From contig CM022667.1 of the NCBI GenBank assembly GCA_012295275.1, positions 10,835,038 to 10,899,037 of the forward strand: 64,000 bases of DNA, written 5' to 3'. Shown here piece after piece: positions 24,300-36,599 of this stretch. Within the stretch, counting starts at the first letter, position 1, and every line of letters starts with the position of its first letter. Source of the DNA: Chrysomallon squamiferum. Its lineage: Eukaryota; Mollusca; Gastropoda; Neomphalida; Peltospiridae. The position numbers and the translations under genes were made by a program. Under the pieces are notes generated by a model, which was not told the DNA's origin, did not search any database, and was given only the letters and a program-made list of their open reading frames with translations.

Positions 24300-24470
24300 C
24301 TTACAGTTAAATGGGGTTTTATTTTAAAGAAAGAAAATATTGACTGTTTCTTTATTTGGAAAGTAACTTTTGAAGTTGCAAGATTTTGAGCCTCTGTCTG
24401 TCTGTCTCTCTTTCATTATATTTTTATGTTTAAATCTCTCTCTCTTTCTTTCTGTCTCTCATGCATGCAT

Positions 24471-24503
<33 letters not shown>

Positions 24504-25480
24504 ATTTGAATAATTTTACATTATTATTTTTCAAAAATAATATTAAAAATAACAGATAAAAATAATTTTAAAATATTACACAAATGTTGTGTTTAATTTA
24601 ATAAGAAAAAAATAATTATGACATTTTAAAATACACTTTCAAAGTTTGGTTTTAACATGTAAACTGAATTTAAAATGCAATGACTTTAAACAAAATTCTT
24701 AAATTTTTAAAGTTTTACTTATAAAAATAATAAATTTAAACAAGAATGAATGAAGAGAAAGTATAAAATTTAGAAAGAAAAATTGTTTTAAAAAATTATA
24801 TCAAAAAGAACAAATCAGAAAGGAAAAATCCCACCAAAAAAAAATTTAAAACACAAAAATTAGAAAATCAAACTTTATTTTGAAAGTTGAGCTATAAAAC
24901 ATCAGAATTCAAACTTTTTATCTTTCATTATTATTTGTTTTTTTAAAGATATAAAGATGAAAGTTTATTTATCAAATGTAATAAAAGAAAATTGAGAACA
25001 ATGCTTTTAAAAATACAATTTCAAATTTTTTGGTTCTGGTCTTTAATATATAAAAGACAAAAACAAGATCAAACAAAAATATTTAAAAAAAAAAAAACTC
25101 AAACAAAACAACTCTTGTTGTGTTTTCAAATATAATAATAATAAAAAAAAAAATACACAAAGCTATTTCAAAATCATTTCATTTTTATTTCAATTTTGTT
25201 AAAAAAATAAAATTGTAAAACAAAACAAAACATAAGAACTTTAATAACAATTTCAAATATCAGATAAATTTTAATCTTACCTTTTAAAAGATTTATTTTA
25301 AAAATAACAAAAGTTTATAGTTTATATTTTTAAACATTTTTCCAAAAATATGAAAAGATTGCTTTATCTTGTGAAGATCATCCATTAGAAGACAAAAAGA
25401 ACAAAAAAAAAACCAGTTGAAAACTATTAACATTTTTTTTTTTTATGTCATTTTCTTTTCACTTAGATAAAACAGTAACT
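24300..25480. other. A-rich intronic block
   Basis: (CA)n at 24474-24500 is followed by about 0.9 kb with strong plus-strand A bias. No gene is visible. Confidence 0.6.
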
Positions 25481-25485
25481 GATAA

Positions 25486-25660
25486 TGAGTCATTCATATG
25501 TAAACAACTATGTAAACAATTACCTGTGGAATGCTGGGATAGTAACGAGAAATTCCATATTTAGCTCATCGGCAGGTTTTTGCCAAATTAATTGAGGCAA
25601 TTTCGTTTGAAACTGACAAATTTTCCACCATGGGGTGCAATGCAGACTTGGCATATTGAT
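25486..25660. promoter_or_regulatory. candidate regulatory island with paired FOX sites
   Basis: TGTAAACA occurs twice, at 25499-25506 and 25511-25518, exactly 12 bp apart (just over one helical turn), followed by an E-box-like ACCTG. An interrupted palindrome TTGCCAAATTAATTGAGGCAA lies at about 25578-25600. The sequence is unique and balanced. The role is inferred. Confidence 0.35.
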
Positions 25661-25669
25661 GTATTATTT

Positions 25670-25835
25670 TGTTTTTATAATTATTTTTTTTTTTACAGTT
25701 TAAACTTTGTTAAATTTTTTTTTGTTTTTGTTTTGTTTTATATTGTTCTCAGTCTTTCTACCGGCACCAGGTAAAAAAAAAAAAAAAACGAATAAAAAAA
25801 GTTTATAATTAAAATATAATTAATACAATAAAAAA

Positions 25836-25894
<59 letters not shown>

Positions 25895-27560
25895 AATATA
25901 CATACATATACATAGATATAAACATACACATACACATACCCATACACACATTTATCTAGACACACACACACATACACAGACACACCTCTTTTTCATTACA
26001 TACTTCTCGTTCTTAATATTTATTTTTATTAAAAATTCCCCTAAACAGAACACAGAAAAGCAATTTGAGATAATATATCTGCAAATTGGTGTTTATTTCT
26101 GTGAAATGAACAAATTGGTGAATTTATTCACGTCAACGTCAGCAACGTCGTGTGTGGTCTAAGATGATGACATCTGACCAAACAGTGATTCCAATTTTAC
26201 AAGAGTTAACAAGAAACGTGATAGATTGAGTATAAATATTTCATTTCTTTCTTTTTTTTTTCACTCATTTTTTTTAATTTTTTTTTTAATTTTGTTTTTA
26301 AAGCTTTATTTCCATCTCCTTTTTTTTAAATTTTTTTTTTTAAGCTTCCGATTTTTAAAAAAAAAAAAAAATCTTTTGGATGTTTATGGTTTGGTTTCTG
26401 TTGTGCTTTTGTTCCTTCATTTTTGCAAGACTGATTTTGTTTTCTTAGTGGTTAGAAGATTATTGTATGTTTTTCTTTCAGTTTTTTTTTTTTTTAAATT
26501 TATTTATTTAAAGATGTTTTTCTCTAATTTTAAACTTTTTTGTTTTTGTTGTGATTTGTTAAGTTTTTATTTCTTGATTGGTAAACAATTGTAGTTTTTA
26601 TGTTATTGAAAATGTTTCTTTTATTTTTTTTAATTATTAAATTTTGTTTATTAAAAAAAATGAAAAGTTGTTAAACAGTTCTGAAGTTTGAACTATTTTA
26701 AAGAAACGTATTTATTTTTTTTTTTTAATAAATTATTCATATTTTAAGTACTTAAGCATGTGTACATTTCTTTGTGTATGTTTTTGAAAATATTTTGAAA
26801 CTTTTTTTTTTACATTAAAAAATAATTTTCTCTCCTTTCATTTCTTTATATATATATTTATATTTATTTATTTTCTTTTAAAATTACTTTTGCATTTTTT
26901 TAATAAAAATATATCACATTTCAACATTAATTTATCTCTCCTAAATGTTGATCATTCTCTTAAACCAGACCATTTTTTTATTTTATTTCTTCTTTCCTTT
27001 TTAGCATTTTCCTTTTTTCTTTCTTTCTTCACTGGCAATGAAAAGATGTTTTAAATGTTAAGATACTCAACATTTTTATCTCAGATTTTTTTGATTAATT
27101 AGAGATTTCTGCCATTAATGAACTTACCAACTGGCAAAAATCTTTATCTGATGTTGTTTCAATTTTGTTTTCTCTTCTTTATTTTTTCTTTTTCTTCTTT
27201 TTTTGAAATTAGTGTACGAAAATTAGACTAAATAAAACCATCATTCCATTTCTAAATACTTCTATGTGATCTGATATCTCTTTTTTTTTTTTATTTTTTT
27301 TGACTACTTTAGCAATTAACATAAATGTGTCTAGAATATAAAAATATAGAGAAAGTTATCTGGATAATTAGACCCAAACAGAAAGACGCAGTTAAATACA
27401 CAGCTGCTAAATACTGTTACTGTTTTTTGTTTCAGAGTTGAGTACTTAGTTTTGTGTTTGTCTGTCTGTCTGTGTGTGTGTGAGAGAGTGTCTATCTGTG
27501 AGCTTATTTTATCTATCTATTTATTTATTTATTACTGAGAAATGGCTTTTAATAATTTCA
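25670..27560. other. T-rich intronic block with CA repeat
   Basis: A (TA)n(CA)n tract at 25838-25887 is followed by about 1.3 kb dominated by T runs. The long open frame at 26226-26594 is Phe/Leu-rich and reflects poly-T, not a gene. Confidence 0.65.
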
Positions 27561-27599
27561 GTATTAGCTAAAATAAATAATATCTTTACTGATTATTGT

Positions 27600-27780
27600 T
27601 ATTATTAGTGATGGCAGTGGTAGTTGATAATGATGAAGTAGTGATGGTGGTTGTAGTAATAGTAGTAGGTGTTCTGTAGTTGTTGTACTAGAAGTGATTG
27701 TAGTTTTTATTTTTGTTGCTATAATAACAGTTAGTTGTATTAGTAAATTTAGAAATAGTAGAAATATATAATATTTATCC
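27600..27780. repeat. imperfect TAG/TGA trinucleotide tract
   Basis: AGTAGT, GATGGT and related triplets in loose register. No coding. Confidence 0.6.
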
Positions 27781-27784
27781 TGAA

Positions 27785-28140
27785 GAACAGCAGAAATGTT
27801 TCCCAGGCAGACACACCCTCTTACAAACACAAATACACACCCTCCCAAAACTGCCCTGAGATTCAAGAGTACCTACCCCTTCCAGATTTTCCCTGCCCTT
27901 AAAGACAATGGCAGTTCTACCATTAACATTCCAACTGTCATGTTAAACATGGCTGTCTAGATCCCTTCACAAACACCCCTCCCAGTCTACCCCTGTCTTC
28001 ACTCTATCAGGCTGGCTGGTGTGTATTTAGACTACCCAAGCCACTGACCCCACCCCAGGGAAATCACTCTTTATTGTGACAACCTCTGCAATAAAGAACA
28101 ACAATGGTGCTTTGTCGAGTGTGTTGTAAACTGCACGTTT
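27785..28140. promoter_or_regulatory. C-rich balanced island with paired SOX sites
   Basis: This unique sequence has unusually high C content. At its right end ACAAT (28101-28105, within AACAATGG) and TTTGT (28111-28115) form an inverted SOX/HMG pair. Function is inferred only. Confidence 0.3.
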
Positions 28141-28179
28141 TTACACTGCATTTAGTAATTTCATATTGATTCCATCGCT

Positions 28180-28660
28180 GATAACACAACTACTGCAACA
28201 ACAGCAGCTACAACAACTGTTTTTTATGCCTCAGTTACTTCTTCAAATACTACAACTACAATTGCTGTTATTTATTCTTCACCTACTTCTACAAATGCTA
28301 TAAGTGCTGCAACTACTACTACTACTACCACAACAATTCCATCTATTATTTTTTCTACCATGATAACTACTACTACTACTATTACAACTACTACAACTAC
28401 TACTACATCACTTACTGCACCTACTACTACTACCACTAGTACCACTACCACTATTATCACTACCACTACTACAACAATTACTGTTGCTCCTGCTGCCACT
28501 GCTACAGCTACCACTACAACAACTACTACTACCACCATAACTTGGCCACAACTATTATAATTTCTATTGCTAAATTTATTAGTATCACCACTACAAATAC
28601 TGTTTCCATAATTACTACTACTACTACTACTACTACTACAACTACTACTTCTACTGCTGT
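28180..28660. repeat. (ACT/ACA)n trinucleotide tract
   Basis: About 480 bp of ACT, ACC and ACA triplets. The poly-Thr frame on plus and poly-Val frame on minus are repeat artefacts. Confidence 0.9.
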
Positions 28661-28810
28661 AACTAAGGACTAAGCTGATACATGTATCTTATTTACATTG
28701 ATTGTTATATATTGCAGGTCCACATTTCATTTCTGTATATTAATAATTTTTTATAGATATTCTGAAAAGGTAATTTATTCTTTGTATGACATTTTATTAA
28801 TATTAAGGAT

Positions 28811-28876
28811 GATGATGATGATGAAAATCTTCATAATGTTGTTAATGGCAGTAATGATGATGATGATAACAAAATC

Positions 28877-28933
<57 letters not shown>

Positions 28934-29030
28934 TAATTAATGAGAATAATAATAACAGTAATTAATAATAATAATAATAAACAATAATAATAACAATATA
29001 TAATAACAACAAAGACAACAAATAAAACAA
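28811..29030. repeat. (GAT)n and (AAT)n microsatellites
   Basis: GATGATGAT at 28808-28825 is followed by about 20 AAT units at 28878-28933, then imperfect AAT/AAC. Confidence 0.9.
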
Positions 29031-29399
29031 TAACACATTAGTCAAATAACAATAACAGAACATTAGTGAAATAGAGAGAAAAGCACACAATTTCGCACCT
29101 TGTAAATTACAATTTGTATTACAGATGACATATCAGTCGTATTATTTTACAGATGTGTATATTACAATACATATATTTCAGCTTGTACATTGCACAGTGT
29201 GTGTGTGTCTATTGGCTGCGATTCTGAGTCAAAAGCGTCTATTGATTCCGACTCAATAGGGATGTTCAAAACATGACATGTAGTTAGTTTAGCATTCAGT
29301 AATCAAATATGATTATTAGTTCTAACAGCTGAAATAAATCAGAGCGAGAATTAATGAAATTTTGTGTCAGCCTCCAATAAACCAGGCTGTTTTTTGGTT

Positions 29400-29760
29400 T
29401 TTGTTTTTGTTTAAAGTGTAGGTTAATCTACAGATGTCTGGTTTGACCCATGTCTGGTTTGTTTTGTCAGTTGTAGACTTTTTTGTAAGTATAGATTAAT
29501 CTACAGATGTAGACTACCTTTAACCCAGGTGTGATTTGTCCTGTCAGGTGTAGATTTTTTTAAAGTGTAGATTAATCTACAGAGTTAACCATAATTGAAT
29601 TTTATTTAATTTTTTTTATTAAAAAACAGTTTCAAAATGTAGAAAATTTACAGATATAGACTGTGTTTAACCATTGTCTAACTTCTTTTTGTCAGTTACA
29701 AATTTCTTTTGAAGTGTAGATTAATCTACAGAGGTAGATTTTGGATAACAGTCATTTTGT
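29400..29760. repeat. approximately 74-bp tandem array carrying a 16-bp palindrome
   Basis: Five copies of the palindrome TGTAGATTAATCTACA or variants start at 29417, 29490, 29566, 29639 and 29715. The spacings are 73, 76, 73 and 76 bp. The 29566 and 29715 copies are perfect. The 29417 and 29490 copies each have one change, and the 29639 copy is degraded. Between palindromes the words TTTAACCCA, GTCTGGTTTG and TTTGTCAGTTGTAGA recur. The alternating spacing suggests an older 149-bp dimer unit. Confidence 0.8.
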
Positions 29761-29769
29761 TGATGCTAA

Positions 29770-31615
29770 TTTCTGACTAACAAGCAGATCACAGTTTGGA
29801 TTATATAATCTATCATATATTTTTTAGTCTTCTTTCAATGTCTCTATTATTACATGGTTTGGTAAACACTTGTATATACTGTGTATAACTGCTGTGAACA
29901 GCATTTTTGTGAAGTGCAAATCAATGGCCACTGGATCAATCCTTTTCACTGTGAACTATTAGGTGATTTTCCCATTCCAAACACTAACCATTTACCAGCA
30001 CTTAAAAAAATCCATGTCTTTGTCCTTTCCAAAAATATGTTCAGTTTATTTATAAAGCAGTGTATCAATGCTTTTAATGGAAGAAAATTATAGATAATTG
30101 GGGTAAATTTTTTAAATTATATGATACCCAGTAACTAACAACAGAAAATGTTATTGTCAGTATTTGTTGACTGGCAATAGACAATTAGAGAAAGTTAATC
30201 AATATAAATTGGCAGAAAAATTAATTTGTAGTTTGTGGCTATGACCCTGAACCAAACTAAATGGATATTTTTTTACAAATTATTAATTAATTAATTAATT
30301 AATTTAATTACTATTATTATTATTACTGATTTTTAAATTTTTTTTTTTTTTTTTTTTTAAACTATGAATACCTTTTCTATACTTTAACCAGTTTTTATTT
30401 TTGATTTATTTTTATTATTATTTTTAAAATTATTATTATTATTATTTTTAACTTAGCTTTTAAATTATTATATTAATTTTGAAATTGCATATTTATTAAA
30501 TCTAAGAAAAAAAAAAATGTTTTAAAGATTGGTATTCAAAAACTAAAGATTTTCCACACATTTAAGGGGTAAGGATTTTTCACTGAGGGGCAGGGGATAA
30601 GATCAAAATAAACTGAACACACCCAACTTCGCTATCAACAGTGAAAAAAAAATCACATTGTCACAAAAAAGTCATTAAACCCAAATGCTTGATGCATTTT
30701 GGGGTGGAGGGGTGACTGAGAAGGGTGGGGATGATATTGATTAATGAGAGAGATGTGGTAAGCTTATGAAAATAAACAAGTATCATTTTAAATCACATTC
30801 ATTGTATATGCATACAAGACCTTCCTCACGAAAAATAAAAATGAAAAAAGGATTAGTTTAGTGAAATTCGAATCTCCAAGTTCAGCATTTTATTTTGTTT
30901 TTATTACCGCAATTTTACATATATATTGAAAAAAGAAATTAAAAAAGGAGAAAAACAGAAGAGAAAAAAGAAATATTTGTTTTTATTAAAAAAATAAAAA
31001 TGTGAAAGAAAATGATTGGGTCCTTGGAATAATAAAAATAAAAGTTCAAAAAAAAAAGAGAAAACACCAAAAAGAAAGTGATTCTCTGTGATTTTTATTT
31101 GTTGAAAGGGTGAAGAATTGTTACTATATATTTTTTAATTTGATTTCTTTTTTGTTAATTTTTTTTTCTTCTTGAAAACACCATTTCTTTTTCAGAAGAA
31201 GAAAGATTAAAAAAAGAAAGATAAGAAAAGATAATATTAAAAGAAATGAAATTCTTTTCTTTACTTTTTTAGCCAGTGAAGTAGCAACTTTAAACAGAAT
31301 TTTAATTTCAATTTATTTATTTAGATCTGAAACATTGATAAAAAATAAATAAATAAAAAAATAATTTTGAAATGAAAGTAATATGAATACATATTAAAAT
31401 AAATAAAAGATAAATAAAAGCTGAAAAGTTAAATAAATAAATAAAAAATGTATATTGAAAAGTTAATAAAATGTAAATAAATAAACAACATTTAAAAAAA
31501 AAAGATTCTTGTGAATTAAATCCAACATTACTTTTTTTGTTCCATTTTTTCTACAAGACTGTGATTATACAAATATCAGCTTGAGTAATTTACAAAAGAT
31601 AAAAATGTATTTGTA
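29770..31615. other. AT-rich intron
   Basis: A 70-codon open frame at 29881-30093 is not simple repeat, but it matches no family I recognise and starts with GTG. It contains (TTAA)n near 30282-30305, poly-T at 30339-30358 and A-rich sequence from 30880. No gene is supported. Confidence 0.5.
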
Positions 31616-31621
31616 AAGTTA

Positions 31622-31690
31622 TGAGAGAGGGAGAGGGAGAGGGAGAGGGAGAGGGGAGGGAGGTAGGGAGGGAGGGAGAGAGAGAGAGAG
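31622..31690 (+). repeat. GGGAGA tandem repeat (G-quadruplex-capable)
   Basis: Successive GGGAGA units give many G3 runs with short loops on the plus strand, then GGGAGGG units. This is a purine-only tract. Confidence 0.8.
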
Positions 31691-31896
31691 AAGAATTAAT
31701 GAAACAAAGTCACTGATTAGTCACATAGGATAACAGATGAAGAATTAAAACAGAAACATAATCAGCAGTAGAGAGACAGACAATATCGAGACAGAGAAGG
31801 AAGGAGAAATGGAAGCAAAAAGGAGGGAGGAGAGAGAAAGAGAGAATTAGAGATAGGGAGACAGAAAAAGCAATATGAAAATATAAGCAAAGAAAT

Positions 31897-32049
<153 letters not shown>

Positions 32050-34480
32050 GAAATGAAGAATGAGGACTGAAATAAACCAGTCAAATATTCAAGTGAAGAT
32101 TTATCTCTTTGTGTGTTTTTTTTTTTTTACTCTGTCACTGTTATATTCTCACCAGTCAAAGCAGACCTGTGTGTGTGTGTGGGGCAAGAACGGAAAATAT
32201 GAAATTTGACACACTTTCTCAATAAAGAGTTTGAATAATATGAAATTGATATGATTACTAGATCCATCTGCAGATGTTTGTGCAAAGAAAAAATTGAAAA
32301 GAAAAGATTTTTAGAAAGTGTGAAAGTAGCAACCGCCATTGAAACTGAAACATATTGTGTACCCTGGTCTCGATGATTTTTCAATTTCAAATTTTTTTAC
32401 TTTTTTGTTTTTTTTTGTTGTAATTTCATAAAGAAAATTTAAAGAAGAAATAAATAAAGAAAAAAAATTGTTACACACTTTCAAGTACTCTTTACAAAAT
32501 GAAATAATATTTGCGAAATAAAGAAACAGTGAAAAAAAAAAAAAAAAAAAAAAAGACTGCTGTATTAAAATGATGTATTGAGTAATTTTTGAAAGAAAAA
32601 AATAAAATATTAATAAAAAAAGAAAGAAAGAAAAAGAACTTTGACCCTTTCCATCTTCAAAAAATATAATTTAAAAAGATATGAAAAGAGAATGAAAAAG
32701 TGCACTGATTTGAAGTTAGCAAAAAAAAAAAAATATATATATTTATAAAAAATATAATTTAAAGTTATCCATATTTACTAATCTATTTTAACATCAGTTT
32801 TTGTGTTACAGAAAATTGGATGAAATATAACCTTTTTTTTTTTTTTAATTCTCCATAGTTTATATCTGAATGGTTTATGCAGATATATACTCATTATGCT
32901 GAAAAAAATAAAACAAAACAACTGAAAAAAAACTAAAAATAAAGAAAGAAAGAAAGAAAAAACATAGAAATAATTAAAAAAAGCAAAGACTTTGAAAGAA
33001 GAAAAAGAAATTAGAATGACCATAAATGCAACAACAAAAATAAAATAAAACAAATGTTATAACATCAAATAAAGTAAATTAAAGTAAATAAAATTAAAAT
33101 AAAATAAAATTTAAATATATACAAGAAAAAAATAAAAAAAAATATATAAAATGTTAAAAAATAGAAAGACCTAATAAAAAAAAAATTAAAATGCTTCACT
33201 ATTTGCAAATATAAAATCTAAATAACCCTCACTTGTCAATGGAAATTTTGAACATTTTTAATAACAGGAATTTTAAAAATACAGAGTAATGGATTCAAAA
33301 TGAACAAAAAAAAAAAAAAAAATAACAAAAAAATAAAACAAATAAAAATAAAATAAAATAAATTAAAAATTAAGACAGCCAGTCCTTCTGCTTCAGTCCC
33401 AGACATTAAAAGTTAAGAACAGATTTTTTTTTTTCTTCTGGTTAATCTTTTTTTCTTTTCTAATCTTTGTAAATTATTTTTATTTTCTTTCGCTTATTAA
33501 ATATTAATCTTGAGGGAGGTGTGTTGTTCTTTGTGTTGCACTCTCTTACTTAGAAACACATTAAATATTTATTTGTGTTGTGTCTGCTTAGACAAGTGCT
33601 TCCATTGAGCAGATTTCCTGAATGACACTGACACATGTTCTTTCTAAATGGCTGGGTGGGTCCAGCTGTATGGGTGCAGGGAAGCATGGATAGATGCATG
33701 GATGGAAAGTTAAATTCCACAAATGATCGTTTCTTGAATGATCTTTTGTATGAAAGACGTTCAGCATGTGCATGTTGGCAGTATTAATGAATACTTTTGG
33801 ATGGAAAGAAAATATATATTTTTTTCATTTTTTTTTTTTTTCTTCAAATAGTTTATTAAAAATATATTTAGCTTTTGTGAATACTCTTGGTGTGTTCTAT
33901 GCTTGTAACACAGACACACCAAATACACACACACTACACTACATAAATACATAGATACATACATGTAAACAGCAAACACACACACACACACACAAACACA
34001 CATACCAACACCACACACAGATACACACATTTATAATATTAAAAACCAGGAATATATATTTAATACCAAAACGTAACATTTATTATTAGATATAATAACA
34101 TTAATGACAAAAACGTCACATTTTCTTTATAATTTTTTTTTTTTTTTTTTAAAACACTAGTTAAACTCAGACCTTTTGTCTGCCAGACTGTCTCACCCAC
34201 CACACTGACGTGGGTCTTCGTATAATTTTTCTGCCACACAGTTACAATCATTTCCAGATATTAAACTATGATTCAAACAACACTGTACTTACTGTCAGTT
34301 AAACAACACCATTCTGAACATAAGCCAGTTTTTATTAACACGAGAAATGGTTGCTTCGTTGCCTCAATTTGGGCTGTTTGCGTTTTAATTTTTCGTATTT
34401 ATTTTTTTTATTATTTTATTTTTTTGGGGGTTATTATTATTTTATTTTTTTCTTCTGTCTCTTCCTGACTATATAAAAAT
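32050..34480. other. A-rich intron with short repeats
   Basis: It contains poly-A at 32533-32554, A-rich stretches at 32580-33380, and (CA)n at 33976-33994. A more balanced patch lies at about 33580-33780. No gene is recognised. Confidence 0.55.
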
Positions 34481-34506
34481 ACGGCAATTCGTCATAAGCG
34501 GTTTGT

Positions 34507-34520
34507 GTTGCCGTGGTAAC
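34507..34520. promoter_or_regulatory. RFX X-box
   Basis: GTTGCCGTGGTAAC matches the RFX X-box (GTTNCC, short spacer, GGNAAC) in both half-sites. It lies in a short balanced stretch (34480-34600), about 865 bp upstream of exon 2. RFX factors act in ciliated, sensory and neural cells. Occupancy is not shown. Confidence 0.55.
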
Positions 34521-34599
34521 AAATAGCATGTCTGCAGAGGAGCTGTCATTTTTATGACAAATAAAAAGTGAAAAAAAAGAAGAAAAAATTGGAGAGATG

Positions 34600-35384
34600 T
34601 CTGAAAATTGTGGTTATTTCTTGTAATTGAGACAACAGAGATTAGGATTTTGATATATATTATTTTTTTTTGAATTTGTTTTTTTTAACCATTCTTTTTT
34701 AAAAAGAAAAAAGAAAAAATCATTTATTATAAATAATTTTGTTTGTTTAGAGTTTTTAATGTCTGCTGTTAGAATCATTACCAGAAATGGGGGGGGTGAT
34801 TGAATAGGGGGGAGAGTGAGTGATGGAGGGAGAATGATGGAAGAAGGGACAATAAATTAAAGAAGGATGTAGTAAAGATGTCTGAAATTAATAACACGAA
34901 GAACAGAATAGTTATATGAGTAAAAATAATTCTCTTTAGTTTTAATATTAAAAAAACAAAAAAAATTCCTGTTCCAAATATGCTCCATATAATGTATAAA
35001 TTTTATGTCTCATTTAGATTTAAAATTTCAAGAATACTTGTTAAAAAACTAATCAAATACTGTTTGTAATTATAAAGAGATTAAAAATTATAACTTTATC
35101 TTTTAAGTTCACATGTGATGGACTAAAAGATCAAATCTCCAAGATTAAAAATAAATAATAATAATAATAATATTTTTTAATGTTACTGATAAAATTTAAT
35201 AATTTTTTTTTATTATTTAATGTCACCAAAATGCATTAAAATGCAATATACTTTAAAAAAATTGTAAAAAGTTAGATTTTTAAAATGTTTGAAAATGAAA
35301 CATATTAAATATGTTTTTCTTTGAAATTATAAATAGTTTATAAAATATATATTTATTTTCCTTTTTTTCTTTTCTTTTCTGCAG
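34600..35384. other. AT-rich intron up to the exon 2 acceptor
   Basis: No feature beyond an (AAT)n at about 35155-35171 and the strong pyrimidine tract of the acceptor at 35354-35384. Confidence 0.6.
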
Positions 35385-36365
35385 GGACTCCACTCACTGA
35401 CGATGTTGATGACTCCATTGCCAAGGACGATGTGCACGTTTGTGAAAAATGCTGTGCAGAATTCCTGGACCCCGATGAATTTTTAGCTCATCAAAAACTG
35501 TGCATGGAAAAACAAATAGTGGTCATGTTCGACGAAAATGAGGCACCCAGGGACAGCAACAACTGCGACAACATCGACGAGAAGTCACCGCAGACTGCAT
35601 ATGATGAGGAAGATGACATGTCCGATGGGGAGAGCAACATCAACATCAACGATGAGATCGCGAACAACGCGATAGCTGAAATGGATGTCTCGGAGGATGA
35701 ATATGGCGAAATGAACGGGGTCAAGGTCGACGACCTTTCCAACGATGAAGATGACTTCGATGACGAGAAGAAAGAGGACTCGGAAATGATGGACCAGCAG
35801 AAGCTGGAGCTGATGTCGCAGTTCCCGCATCTTTTCCCGTTCCTGCCCAACAACAACAATGTGACAATCGAGCCGTTGCCCGCGACAAAGGCTGCCGTTG
35901 CGCAGTTCGCCGAGAACAACATGATGCCGCAGGACGTTGCCGTGATGACCGCAACGTTGTACAATCTCCAGCAGCAGCAGCTGGTGCAGTTGCAGCTCAT
36001 ACAGCAGCTGCAGCATCAGCTCATGAGTGGCATAACTCCGCCAACAGTTTCGTCGATGGCTGCCGCAATGTTGAATCCACCGCACGGCCTCCCGACATCG
36101 GCCACCCCACCCACACCCAAAGCCGACACACCCGAACACGTTGCCAAATGTGGCGAAGATTCGTCGACACCTTCGTTGCAGAAGGACCACTGCAACAGCA
36201 CTGACAATGTTGCCAACAGCGGCACTCCACCCGCTGTGTCAACACCATTACCGCCATCAGCCACAGCATCATCAGCAAGCAAGCTCCCAAAGGAGACTGC
36301 ACTTCCAGCATCGTCTATTCTACCTCCTACTCCTAATTCTCCTGAATTTAGACATCGCGGAACAA
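35385..36365 (+). CDS. sall: spalt-like transcription factor, coding exon 2 (C2HC finger, acidic and Q-rich regions)
   Basis: This 981-nt exon encodes the rest of codon 25 through residue 351 plus one base. A C2HC zinc finger lies at residues 44-64 (C44-x2-C47-x12-H60-x3-C64, context HVCEKCCAEF). This is the atypical N-terminal finger of SALL proteins, followed by the family-typical QIVVMFDEN. Two acidic stretches follow, at about 98-115 and 140-161. Next comes a glutamine-rich segment at 217-238 (YNLQQQQLVQLQLIQQLQHQ), which in SALL proteins mediates homo- and heteromeric association. A Pro/Ser/Thr-rich linker fills about 240-350. The acceptor is a strong pyrimidine tract ending TTTTCTGCAG, and the donor is AA|GTAAGT. 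Reading on past 36365 enters intronic (TA)n(CA)n, so a longer open frame there is not coding. The exon is far richer in G+C than its flanks. Both junctions are phase 1. Confidence 0.96.
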
Positions 36366-36457
36366 GTAAGTGTTGTTTTTTTAAAAATATTTTTACATTA
36401 ATTACAATTTTATTCATATTTTTAGTGTTTTTATTTGTTTTTAATCTTAGTCTAGTG

Positions 36458-36460
<3 letters not shown>

Positions 36461-36516
<56 letters not shown>
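36461..36516. repeat. (TA)n(CA)n microsatellite
   Basis: A compound dinucleotide repeat about 100 bp inside intron 2. The exon 2 frame stays open across it by chance. Confidence 0.95.
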
Positions 36517-36520
<4 letters not shown>

Positions 36521-36599
36521 CAAATATTGATGTTTTACAGGCAGTCAGAAGACAAAGTAAGTGATTCATTTCAGTGTATTATTTTATTTTAAATTTAAT

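Noticed and set aside
26226-26594. 122-codon Phe/Leu-rich frame resembling membrane protein
   Set aside because: It is the translation of T-rich DNA with no family features.
28272-28560. Poly-Val / poly-Thr frames on opposite strands
   Set aside because: ACT triplet repeat read on both strands.
29881-30093. 70-codon non-repetitive frame MYNCCEQHFCEVQ (GTG start)
   Set aside because: It lacks an ATG at the listed start, has no recognisable domain or convincing splice context, and is short enough to occur by chance.
35491-36513. Long minus-strand open frames over exon 2 (up to about 200 codons)
   Set aside because: They are antisense shadows of a GC-richer coding exon. The plus-strand frame encodes recognisable SALL domains with proper splice sites.
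36366-36592. Continuation of the exon 2 frame past 36365
   Set aside because: It runs through a consensus GTAAGT donor into poly-T, (TA)n and (CA)n. The exon 3 junction restores a known zinc finger.
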